A stretch of 7,542 bases of DNA from Pseudomonadales bacterium (GTDB taxonomy: Bacteria; Pseudomonadota; Gammaproteobacteria; Pseudomonadales; DT-91), in assembly GCA_013215025.1 (NCBI GenBank), contig JABSRR010000019.1:41920-49461 (forward strand). Reading direction: 5' to 3'. The stretch's first letter is position 1. Each line of letters begins with the position of its first letter. Position numbers and translations under genes: made by a program. This document shows positions 1 to 6,606 of this stretch, piece by piece. Under the pieces are notes generated by a model. It did no database searches and was not told where the DNA came from. It saw nothing but the letters and a program-made list of their open reading frames with translations.

Positions 1-2
1 AC

Positions 3-56
3 TATCAGCTTCAGCTAAGCCAAGTTGCAGATGATGCGTTCATTTTTTATAAATAA
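3..56 (+). CDS. Possible C-terminal tail of a convergent gene (partial)
   Basis: A plus-strand frame is open from the left edge and ends at a TAA at 54-56, reading YQLQLSQVADDAFIFYK. Its stop lies one base from the stop of the facing phosphatase gene, an arrangement common for convergent gene pairs. The run is only 17 codons, so it could easily be open by chance. I recognise no family in it. If it is real, the two genes converge with no room for a separate terminator hairpin between their stops. The minus strand here holds only a ten-codon ATG frame, so this fragment is the best candidate for what occupies the edge. Confidence 0.3.
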   Translation, partial: YQLQLSQVADDAFIFYK

Positions 57-57
57 A

Positions 58-579
58 TTAACCGTTGGCTGGTGCAGTGAGCTCGGTGTGCTGCTCTAGA
101 ATATGCGCGAGTAAGCCCTTAGTTGCTTCTTCGATAGTGGTGATGATCGGAAAAAATGCCTCGATACCTTCGTGATAGGGATCTGGGATTTGATTATTAC
201 CGAGGCTATTCGGGTGATATTTCATCAGTAAGCTTACTTCACCTTGGTAATTCTTGGGCGTCCAAGCATCGACACTCATTTTATTTTTTCTATCCATAAC
301 TAAAATGTAGTCGAATATATCAAAATCTTGATCATCAATTTGTCGCGCAATCTGCTGACTAATATCGTAACCACAGCGTTTGGTTGCTTCTAAGGTTCTC
401 GGGTCAGGACTTTTGCCGACATTGAAAGGCGCAGTACCGCATGAGTCAACGGTAAAAAAATCGCTTAAGCCGGCATCATCTATCCACTGTTGAAAAATAC
501 CTTGTGCACTTGGTGAACGACAGATATTGCCTAGGCAAACAAATAAAACACCGATTTTTGGATGCGCTGAATCATTCAT
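58..579 (-). CDS. Low-molecular-weight protein tyrosine phosphatase
   Basis: A cytoplasmic phosphatase that by family hydrolyses phosphotyrosine on proteins through a cysteinyl-phosphate intermediate. The signature loop CLGNICRS lies near the N-terminus, with nucleophile Cys15 and phosphate-binding Arg21. The general acid is Asp133 in the DPYHEG motif. A second cysteine in the loop, Cys20, matches the one that forms a protective disulfide in related enzymes. Arginine phosphatases such as YwlE carry Thr in the loop where this protein has Ile19, so tyrosine specificity is more likely. At 173 residues it is somewhat longer than the usual 150-160, mainly through a C-terminal tail of about 14 residues after the last helix. 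The start has a weak GAG at 588-590, eight bases upstream. It is the last gene of the cluster, 22 bases after rlmG. No capsule or tyrosine kinase (Wzc-like) gene is visible nearby, so its substrate is unknown. Confidence 0.93.
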   Translation of the reverse strand: MNDSAHPKIGVLFVCLGNICRSPSAQGIFQQWIDDAGLSDFFTVDSCGTAPFNVGKSPDPRTLEATKRCGYDISQQIARQIDDQDFDIFDYILVMDRKNKMSVDAWTPKNYQGEVSLLMKYHPNSLGNNQIPDPYHEGIEAFFPIITTIEEATKGLLAHILEQHTELTAPANG

Positions 580-601
580 AGTTTTTTCTCAGTATCGGTA
601 T

Positions 602-1855
602 TCAGAATTTTTGCTGCGCGGCGTAAATAATAAATTTTGAGTTTTCAGCAACACGGTTAACATACTTAAAATAACGCTGCAGTTTTTGTTCATATGCTAA
701 GTGACGGTTACCAATGAGATATAGTATACCACCGTTGCTAAGTATTTTGGCGCTTTGCTGCATCATCGTTATGGCAATATGGTCAGAGACATTATGACCT
801 TGATGAAACGGTGGGTTACATAAAATCGTCGCAAGGTTTGGCTGCTCAAGCACGGCTTGGTCAAAAAAACAGTTGCTATGATAAAAATTGACCGGCTGAT
901 CGGTATCAGCAAAATAGTGTTGCCAATTATATTTAGCGGAAGCAATCGCAAGATGAGAATCATCATAAAAATGTAGCTGACTTTTGGGTGACAGTTTCTT
1001 CGCCACTATACCCAACACACCATTGCCACAGGCTAGGTCGATTACTGTTTCATGCATTTGCATGCGCGGCATATGCTGTAAAAAAAAGCGGCTGCCAATG
1101 TCTAATTGCTTAGCACTAAACACATTAGCAAAGCTGCGTATTTGAAACGCAGCTGAAAAAGCAGTCTCTACAGTTATGGAAGAAGCCGTTTGCAATAACA
1201 CATCATTCACATCATCAGCAGTGGTATTTGGCGTCATTTCATGACTCTCTTGGCTAAGACATACCGCCTTGGCTTTTTTAATACCCGGTAGTACGGCAAA
1301 CTGCCCATCAAACTGCTGTAGCAGCGAATAAAAGCCTCGTGATAAGTACTTCTGCATCGCCGTAGCAATGACTATTCGCCTGTTTAACTGAGGCGAAGGA
1401 GATAAAGCCAAACAGCCTAGAATATAGTCCAAAAAATCTAGCTGCTTAGGTATTTTCACCACAACAATCTCAGCCTCGCAGTGCGCTAGCTGATCAATGC
1501 TGAATATTTTTACCGTGCTTACATTATTTAGACGATAATTATAATGCTGGCTGGCCTTGTCGCTATAGCTGCTTAGCTTTAGCTGGGGGTATAAATGAGA
1601 AATAGCGCAAGCTAGGGCTGCATAATCATCGTTGACAACGGCAACAGTCGTGGCTTTTGCAAAATGATCAAGCTCAGCAATAGAGCCTAAGCCATGTATC
1701 CCATCTATTTCATCTGCAGCGCTGTTGAATAAACCTTGCAAGATATGCAGGGCATAATGATCGGCCTGATTCCACGTTGATTGAGCCCCTCGGCTGTTCG
1801 CAAACGGCAGTTTTGGTGCAGGATGATCAGTAAAGAATGTTGGCCAGCTGCTCAT
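602..1855 (-). CDS. rlmG: 23S rRNA (guanine-1835-N2)-methyltransferase RlmG
   Basis: By family this enzyme transfers a methyl group from S-adenosylmethionine to N2 of G1835 in 23S rRNA (E. coli numbering). It has the RlmG/RsmC architecture. A degenerate N-terminal methyltransferase-like domain spans about residues 25-200, with VVKIPK at 132-137. The catalytic domain spans about 240-417, with SAM-binding motif DLACGNG at 273-279 and catalytic NPPF at 347-350. Blocks FANVFSAKQLDIGSRFF (242-258) and GNRHLAYEQKL (382-392) resemble E. coli RlmG more than RsmC as I recall those sequences, which decides the name. The protein is about 40 residues longer than E. coli RlmG, apparently through a polar linker near 200-235 and N-terminal residues. 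Its ATG overlaps the TGA of the upstream regulator (ATGA), and there is no Shine-Dalgarno sequence, so translation is probably coupled. RsmC is the alternative, less likely. Confidence 0.88.
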   Translation of the reverse strand: MSSWPTFFTDHPAPKLPFANSRGAQSTWNQADHYALHILQGLFNSAADEIDGIHGLGSIAELDHFAKATTVAVVNDDYAALACAISHLYPQLKLSSYSDKASQHYNYRLNNVSTVKIFSIDQLAHCEAEIVVVKIPKQLDFLDYILGCLALSPSPQLNRRIVIATAMQKYLSRGFYSLLQQFDGQFAVLPGIKKAKAVCLSQESHEMTPNTTADDVNDVLLQTASSITVETAFSAAFQIRSFANVFSAKQLDIGSRFFLQHMPRMQMHETVIDLACGNGVLGIVAKKLSPKSQLHFYDDSHLAIASAKYNWQHYFADTDQPVNFYHSNCFFDQAVLEQPNLATILCNPPFHQGHNVSDHIAITMMQQSAKILSNGGILYLIGNRHLAYEQKLQRYFKYVNRVAENSKFIIYAAQQKF

Positions 1856-2922
1856 ATTTGCGAGGACTTAAACTGATTTCTGTATTCCCCCGGTGTTTTT
1901 CCAGACCATTTTTTAAACGCACGATGAAAGGCACTAGGTTCATCAAAGCCCATCAGAGCAGCAACCGCATTGATTTTTAGTCCAGGTCGCTTGAGATAGG
2001 TTTGTGCAGCCTCTAAGCGTATATGATCTTTAAACTGTTGATAATTAGTGCCTTCGTTATTCATGCGGCGCCTTAGCGTGCGTACGGACATATTTAACTG
2101 TTTAGCTACAACTTCAATGGTGGGAAAATCCTTTGAAAAATCATTGCCAATAATCGCATGAATACGGGTTTGAATACTGGATTCATCAAAATGCGATACG
2201 GATAGTTGATACGGTGCTTTTTTTAAAAATTCATTCAGGCTGTCCTCATTATGAATAATTGGACTGTCTAAAAACGATTGTTTAAAACGAAAGCCGTTAG
2301 ATGGCATGGAGTAACGAATAGGGCAGTTGAATACGCCTTCTAACATATCAGCTTTTTCAATACTGGCAGCAGTTAGGTGCACTTCGATTAAGGGTAAGGG
2401 TTTGCCAATTAACCACGCGCAAAATTTTCGCCACATATGCATGGATGCCGCTAAGGCAACAATAGATTGCTGCTGTTGCTCGGCCTCGGGCAGATGGTTG
2501 ATCACCGAACCATCTTCTAGAAAGCTCAATGGCGTATGCGGCAACGGTGGTAGGCCAGCAACATTGCGGCAAAAACGGGTGAACTCCTCAACACGATCGA
2601 TGGCAGCAGCTAGGTTTTTGCAGTGAATGATACATAAACACATCATGCGGAAAGTACCTGATGGCACTTTACCTTTTAGATGTAAACCAAAGCACTCATC
2701 CTGTAGCAGCCAAATAATGCCTTGATAGAGGCGGCTGTACTGTTCCGCAGATACATGACTGGGAATGCTGAAAGCTTCTGCATTCTCGGCGCTCAGTTGA
2801 GTTTTACTGATCGGGTTATACGTGAAGTGATGCTCCAGCAAAAATTCGTCAATGTCGAAGCCCTGCGCTTCAACGACGCGAAGTAGTAACTGTACGTATT
2901 TTATGGGCACCAGCTGCGACAT
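1852..2922 (-). CDS. AraC-family regulator, OruR/arabinose-binding-domain type
   Basis: A DNA-binding transcription factor of 356 residues, the usual length for this subfamily. Residues about 15-210 form the AraC-type arabinose-binding-like domain (the Pfam Arabinose_bd type), including a conserved-looking stretch around PSGTFRMMCL at 87-96. The C-terminal AraC domain occupies about 260-350, with a first helix-turn-helix at 269-287 (IEVVAKQLNMSVRTLRRRM) and a second near 313-345, ending in the typical GKTPGEYR. The N-terminal domain presumably senses a small ligand; members such as OruR respond to amino-acid-type molecules, but the ligand here cannot be told. It starts five bases after the yejF stop with no clear Shine-Dalgarno sequence, so it is likely co-translated with the transporter genes. 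Its position suggests, without proving, that it controls the transporter or is made together with it. Confidence 0.93.
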   Translation of the reverse strand: MSQLVPIKYVQLLLRVVEAQGFDIDEFLLEHHFTYNPISKTQLSAENAEAFSIPSHVSAEQYSRLYQGIIWLLQDECFGLHLKGKVPSGTFRMMCLCIIHCKNLAAAIDRVEEFTRFCRNVAGLPPLPHTPLSFLEDGSVINHLPEAEQQQQSIVALAASMHMWRKFCAWLIGKPLPLIEVHLTAASIEKADMLEGVFNCPIRYSMPSNGFRFKQSFLDSPIIHNEDSLNEFLKKAPYQLSVSHFDESSIQTRIHAIIGNDFSKDFPTIEVVAKQLNMSVRTLRRRMNNEGTNYQQFKDHIRLEAAQTYLKRPGLKINAVAALMGFDEPSAFHRAFKKWSGKTPGEYRNQFKSSQI

Positions 2923-2927
2923 AGTAT

Positions 2928-4511
2928 TCAGCTAATATTACTCGGGTGCGACGCTATCAAGCGTTGCGTGTAGGGGTTTTCTGGCTGAAGAAAAATGCCT
3001 TCAGTAGCGCCAGACTCTACAATATTGCCATGATTAAGAATAATAAGGTTATGACACATTTGCCGAACCAGCAGTAAATCATGGCTAATAATAATAAAAC
3101 TTATATTCAAATCATGCTGCAGTTTAATAATTAAGCGAAGAACCTGCTGCTGAATATTTCTATCTAAAGCCGAGGTCGGTTCATCTAAAATAATACATTT
3201 TGGCTGCATAATAATTGCTCTTGCAAGAGCAATACGCTGTCGTTGACCACCGGAAAACTCATGAGGGTAGCGCTCAAGAATATCATCATTTAGGCCAACT
3301 TCGCTTAATGCCCAGCGTATTTTTTCTGACAACGCGTCATCGCTGATGTGTTGTTGCTGCTGTTTCAGCATTTCACAATAGCCTTCACTGATAATGGCTG
3401 CCACAGTCATGCGCGGGCTTAAACTGGCAAATGGGTCTTGGAATACGACCTGCAGCCACTGCCTGAAGGGCCGAAAGGCTTTACTTGAGAGCTGCAACAT
3501 ATCGTTGCCATCAATGCTGTATTGGCCGCTGGCTGGAACAAGCTTCAGTAATGCATTCGCTAAGGTGGTTTTTCCAGAGCCACTTTCCCCTATGACCCCT
3601 AAAATTTCTCCGGCATGCAGCTTAATATCGACATTATTAAGTGCCTGTTGAAAATCTTTTCTAAACCATGACGTTTTAGGCAACTGGTAACGGCAGCTTA
3701 AGCCCGAAGTCGACAAAATCACTGATTGACCATGGGGATTTGGCTTGGGGATCTCAATATCATCGATCAGGCTCTGCGTATAAGCATGCTGCGCATGATT
3801 AAAGATCTGCTGGCTATCACCGGCCTCAACAATTGAGCCTGATTGCATAACGGCAACATAGTCACTGTACTTCTCAACCACATGAATATCATGACTAATC
3901 AACAATATGGCTAAATTATCTTGTTGCTGAATATTGGCTAAAAGATCTAGGATTTCTTTTTGAACCGTGACATCTAGGGCGGTTGTTGGCTCATCGGCAA
4001 TTAAAATATCGGGCTGATTTGCTAGAGCCATGGCTATCATGACGCGCTGACGCTGCCCACCGGATAATTGATGAGGGAATGCCTTCAGCTTGCTAGCCGG
4101 CTGATCGATTTGCACTTTCGTTAATAGGTCGATGACCGCCGCTTTAGGCTGCTTATTAGCTGACGGAAAGCATTCACGAATTTGTTGCTCTACCGTTTGC
4201 AATGGGTTTAACGCCGTCATGGGCTCTTGAAAGATCATTGCAATTTTATCGCCACGAATCGACTGAATGATTGACGCGGGTGCATCTAGCAGATTTTGTT
4301 GATCGAAGTGAATATTGCCCTGGCAATGCATATAGTCAGGCAATAACTTTAATATTGACTGTGCTGTAAGCGATTTACCGGAGCCACTTTCGCCGACTAG
4401 GGCGGTAGTTTTACCAGGATAAAGCTCAAATGAGACATTATCGACCAGCACACTGTTATTCAGTCTGATCGACAGCGCTTGAACCGACATAATAGCTTCA
4501 GCGGCAGACAT
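2928..4511 (-). CDS. yejF: Peptide ABC transporter, fused double ATPase YejF
   Basis: The energy subunit of a Yej-type importer, with two nucleotide-binding domains in one cytoplasmic chain. The length of 527 residues is close to that of E. coli YejF. The first domain has Walker A GESGSGKS at 40-47, Q-loop Gln95, signature LSGGQ at 149-153, Walker B ending at Glu174 and H-loop His207. The second has Walker A GESGSGKT at 308-315, Gln358, signature FSGGQ at 419-423, Glu444 and His477. All catalytic positions are present in both halves, so both ATP sites look competent. Each half carries the peptide-transporter style HAYTQ or NPYTQ sequence after the ATPase core. The ATG shares its A with the TAA of yejE (TAATG), and GAGAG lies seven bases upstream, which supports this start over Met8. 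The DppD/OppD-DppF/OppF pair is the separate-gene counterpart. Confidence 0.96.
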   Translation of the reverse strand: MSAAEAIMSVQALSIRLNNSVLVDNVSFELYPGKTTALVGESGSGKSLTAQSILKLLPDYMHCQGNIHFDQQNLLDAPASIIQSIRGDKIAMIFQEPMTALNPLQTVEQQIRECFPSANKQPKAAVIDLLTKVQIDQPASKLKAFPHQLSGGQRQRVMIAMALANQPDILIADEPTTALDVTVQKEILDLLANIQQQDNLAILLISHDIHVVEKYSDYVAVMQSGSIVEAGDSQQIFNHAQHAYTQSLIDDIEIPKPNPHGQSVILSTSGLSCRYQLPKTSWFRKDFQQALNNVDIKLHAGEILGVIGESGSGKTTLANALLKLVPASGQYSIDGNDMLQLSSKAFRPFRQWLQVVFQDPFASLSPRMTVAAIISEGYCEMLKQQQQHISDDALSEKIRWALSEVGLNDDILERYPHEFSGGQRQRIALARAIIMQPKCIILDEPTSALDRNIQQQVLRLIIKLQHDLNISFIIISHDLLLVRQMCHNLIILNHGNIVESGATEGIFLQPENPYTQRLIASHPSNIS

Positions 4512-5536
4512 TAGCGTGCTCTCGGGTCAAAGGCATCACGCACACCTTCGCCAATAAAAACTAGCAGGGTAAGCAATAGCGACAGTGCGGCAAAGCCAGT
4601 TAAGCCCAGCCAGGGCGCATGAATATTAGCTTTACCCTGTGCCAGCAATTCGCCTAAAGACGCCGAGCCAGGTGGAAGGCCGAAGCCGAGAAAATCTAAT
4701 GACGTCAGTGTGGCAATCGCACCTGTCATCATAAACGGTATGAAAGTTAAGGCCGCGACAAGTGCGTTTGGCATCACATGGCGTAGCATAATATGCCAAT
4801 CTGAGACGCCTAGGGCTTTCGCCGCCCTGACATATTCAAGCTTTCTGACTTTTAGTGATTCAGCCCTGACAACATCAACCAAGCCAGTCCAACTAAATAA
4901 TAAAATAATCAGCAATAGCCAGCTAAAACTTGGAGTGACCATGCTGGCCAAAATAATCAATAAAAAAAGTACCGGCAAGGAAGACCAAATTTCAAGAAAT
5001 CGTTGACCCACTAAATCGACCCAGCCGCCAAAATATCCTTGCATGGCACCAACGAAAATACCGATGATGCTGGAGCCAAGCGTTACCGCAATGGCAAAGA
5101 TAATGGATAAGCGAAATCCATATAAGACTCTGGCTAACACGTCTCTGGCTTGATCGTCAGTGCCTAACCAATGCATTGCATCGGGTGGCGATGGCGCAGG
5201 TGAGGGCAGATCAAGGCTGTGCGTGTCGTAACTAAAAGGAACCAGCGGCCTAACAATAAAGCCTTGTTGAAGGATTAATTCGGTCACATAGGGGTCGCTA
5301 TAATCCGCTTCTGTGTCAAAATCCCCGCCAAAAGCAGTTTCTGGATAGCTAAAGAGAAAAGGTGTGAACCATTCACCTTGGTATTTAATTAATAAGGGTT
5401 TTTCATTAGCAATAATTTCTGCCAATAAGCTCAGTAAAAATAAACTGCAAAATAACCACAGAGAAATCAGCGCACGTCGATTTTGTTTGAAACGCTGCCA
5501 CTGTTGCTTTTGTTTAGGGTTTAGCGGCATGATCAT
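4511..5536 (-). CDS. yejE: Peptide ABC transporter permease YejE
   Basis: An inner-membrane subunit that forms half of the importer channel. The N-terminus holds a basic stretch and then a first membrane helix at about 24-43. It is followed by a long periplasmic segment (about 45-140) with the DPYVTE and [14 protein letters not shown] blocks characteristic of YejE. Further hydrophobic segments lie near 144-167, 186-200, 204-221, 259-280 and 311-330. The cytoplasmic EAA loop that docks on the ATPase is at about 234-257 ([20 protein letters not shown]). The C-terminus [13 protein letters not shown] is typical. The protein begins Met-Ile-Met. The first ATG gives an ATGA overlap with the yejB stop. 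The second, at 5528-5530, aligns better with the E. coli N-terminus and lies eight bases from a GGGG run, so the true start may be there. The longer form is reported. Confidence 0.96.
   Translation of the reverse strand: MIMPLNPKQKQQWQRFKQNRRALISLWLFCSLFLLSLLAEIIANEKPLLIKYQGEWFTPFLFSYPETAFGGDFDTEADYSDPYVTELILQQGFIVRPLVPFSYDTHSLDLPSPAPSPPDAMHWLGTDDQARDVLARVLYGFRLSIIFAIAVTLGSSIIGIFVGAMQGYFGGWVDLVGQRFLEIWSSLPVLFLLIILASMVTPSFSWLLLIILLFSWTGLVDVVRAESLKVRKLEYVRAAKALGVSDWHIMLRHVMPNALVAALTFIPFMMTGAIATLTSLDFLGFGLPPGSASLGELLAQGKANIHAPWLGLTGFAALSLLLTLLVFIGEGVRDAFDPRAR
4519..4523 (-). promoter_or_regulatory. Likely ribosome binding site of yejF
   Basis: On the minus strand this reads GAGAG, seven bases before the yejF ATG. 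It is a partial Shine-Dalgarno match and one of the better ones in the window. It lies inside the end of yejE, as expected for a TAATG junction, and supports the Met1 start over Met8. Confidence 0.4.
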
Positions 5537-6597
5537 TGCCCCGCAAAGTCAATGCGCGGGTCTACCCAAACATAGACTAAGTCGCTCACCAGTTTAAGTA
5601 TCAAACTGAGTCCCGTAAAAATGAATAAGGTGGCAAAAATCACGGGATAGTCGCGATTTATGACGGCTTCAAAGCTTAACAAGCCCAATCCATCCAGTGA
5701 AAAAATGACTTCTATCAGCAGCGAACCAGTAAAAAATAAACTGATAAACGCCGCAGGAAAGCCTGCAATAATAATCAACATCGCATTACGGAATACATGC
5801 CGATATAAGACTTGATGTTCAGACAGACCTTTTGCCTTCGCGGTTATCACATACTGTTTACTGATTTCTTCTAAGAAGGCATTCTTAGTCAGCATGGTTA
5901 ATTGCGCAAAGCCACCAATGCTATAAGCAAGAACGGGCAGGCTAATATGCCAAAAGTAGTCTGCAATTTGAGCTGGCCACGACAGTTGTTCGGCATTTTC
6001 AGATTGTAAGCCGCGCAGAGGAAACCAATCTAAATAGCTACCGCCGGCAAATAACACAATAAGCACGATCGCAAATAAAAAGCCAGGAATCGCGTAGGCC
6101 ACGGTAATGATGGAGCTGCTCCAGATATCAAATCGGCTGCCGTGGTGCAGCGCCTTTCGAATACCCATCGGAATCGATACTAGGTAGATAATCAAGGTGC
6201 TCCATAGACCCAGTGAGATCGAAACCGGCAATTTTTCTTTGATTAAGTCGGTGACGCTGATGGAGCGATAATAGCTCTCGCCAAAATCAAATTGCGCATA
6301 CTGTTTTAGCATAAGCCAAAAGCGCTCATGCATAGGGCGATCAAATCCATACTGTTGCTCAATTTCGCGCAAAATATCTGGATCTATGCCATAGCGATTT
6401 TTTTCATTTTGCGAACGTTGTACGTCAGCGCTATTGTCGGCGCTCATATTCATTTGAGTATTAAAGCCCTGCATGCGGGCGACCATTTGATCAACCGGAC
6501 CACCTGGTGCGGTTTGAATAATCAAAAAATTGATCAATAAGATGCCGAAAAGGGTAGGAAAAATCAGCAGCAGTCGTTTTGACAGATAATAAATCAT
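5533..6597 (-). CDS. yejB: Peptide ABC transporter permease YejB
   Basis: The partner permease of YejE in the inner membrane. It opens with helix 1 at about 8-29, followed by the APGGPVDQ motif (30-37) shared by DppB/OppB/YejB proteins. A polar periplasmic insert at about 40-75, rich in Asn, Gln and Ser, precedes the RYGIDPDI and [13 protein letters not shown] blocks, where E. coli YejB also has an insert. Membrane segments follow near 130-148, 162-187, 216-235, 272-297 and 318-345. The EAA loop is at about 247-271 ([20 protein letters not shown]). The C-terminus [10 protein letters not shown] almost copies the E. coli one. The length of 354 residues fits the family. It follows the binding-protein gene after nine bases with no evident Shine-Dalgarno sequence and overlaps yejE by four bases. 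Confidence 0.96.
   Translation of the reverse strand: MIYYLSKRLLLIFPTLFGILLINFLIIQTAPGGPVDQMVARMQGFNTQMNMSADNSADVQRSQNEKNRYGIDPDILREIEQQYGFDRPMHERFWLMLKQYAQFDFGESYYRSISVTDLIKEKLPVSISLGLWSTLIIYLVSIPMGIRKALHHGSRFDIWSSSIITVAYAIPGFLFAIVLIVLFAGGSYLDWFPLRGLQSENAEQLSWPAQIADYFWHISLPVLAYSIGGFAQLTMLTKNAFLEEISKQYVITAKAKGLSEHQVLYRHVFRNAMLIIIAGFPAAFISLFFTGSLLIEVIFSLDGLGLLSFEAVINRDYPVIFATLFIFTGLSLILKLVSDLVYVWVDPRIDFAGQ
5539..5542 (-). promoter_or_regulatory. G-run that may act as the yejE ribosome binding site
   Basis: On the minus strand this reads GGGG inside the last codons of yejB. It is only two bases from the first yejE ATG but eight from the second (5528-5530), a normal Shine-Dalgarno spacing. It therefore favours the shorter YejE form. 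GGGG is not a strong Shine-Dalgarno core, so this is weak evidence. Confidence 0.3.
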
Positions 6598-6606
6598 GCT
6601 TTGGGT

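Noticed and set aside
590..605. Apparent palindrome around CAGTATCGGTATTCAG between rlmG and the phosphatase
   Set aside because: Checking the arms base by base shows mismatches at many positions; it is not a convincing hairpin or operator.
627..632. Minus-strand TATTAT as a -10 box for a private phosphatase promoter in the end of rlmG
   Set aside because: No acceptable -35 hexamer is found 16-18 bases upstream, and AT-rich sequence of this kind is expected by chance.
769..966. 65-codon minus-strand frame inside rlmG
   Set aside because: It lies wholly within the conserved catalytic part of rlmG in another frame and has no recognisable domain or start signal.
2327..2626. 99-codon plus-strand frame, plus a 71-codon minus-strand frame at 2357-2572
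   Set aside because: Both lie inside the well-supported AraC-family gene; the compositions look like out-of-frame translation (runs of Cys, Ser and Arg).
3351..3362. CAG/CAA run encoding four glutamines in YejF, with a similar run at 2467-2478 in the AraC gene
   Set aside because: Each is only four mixed codons, too short to be a meaningful repeat, and both are in frame in variable parts of the proteins.
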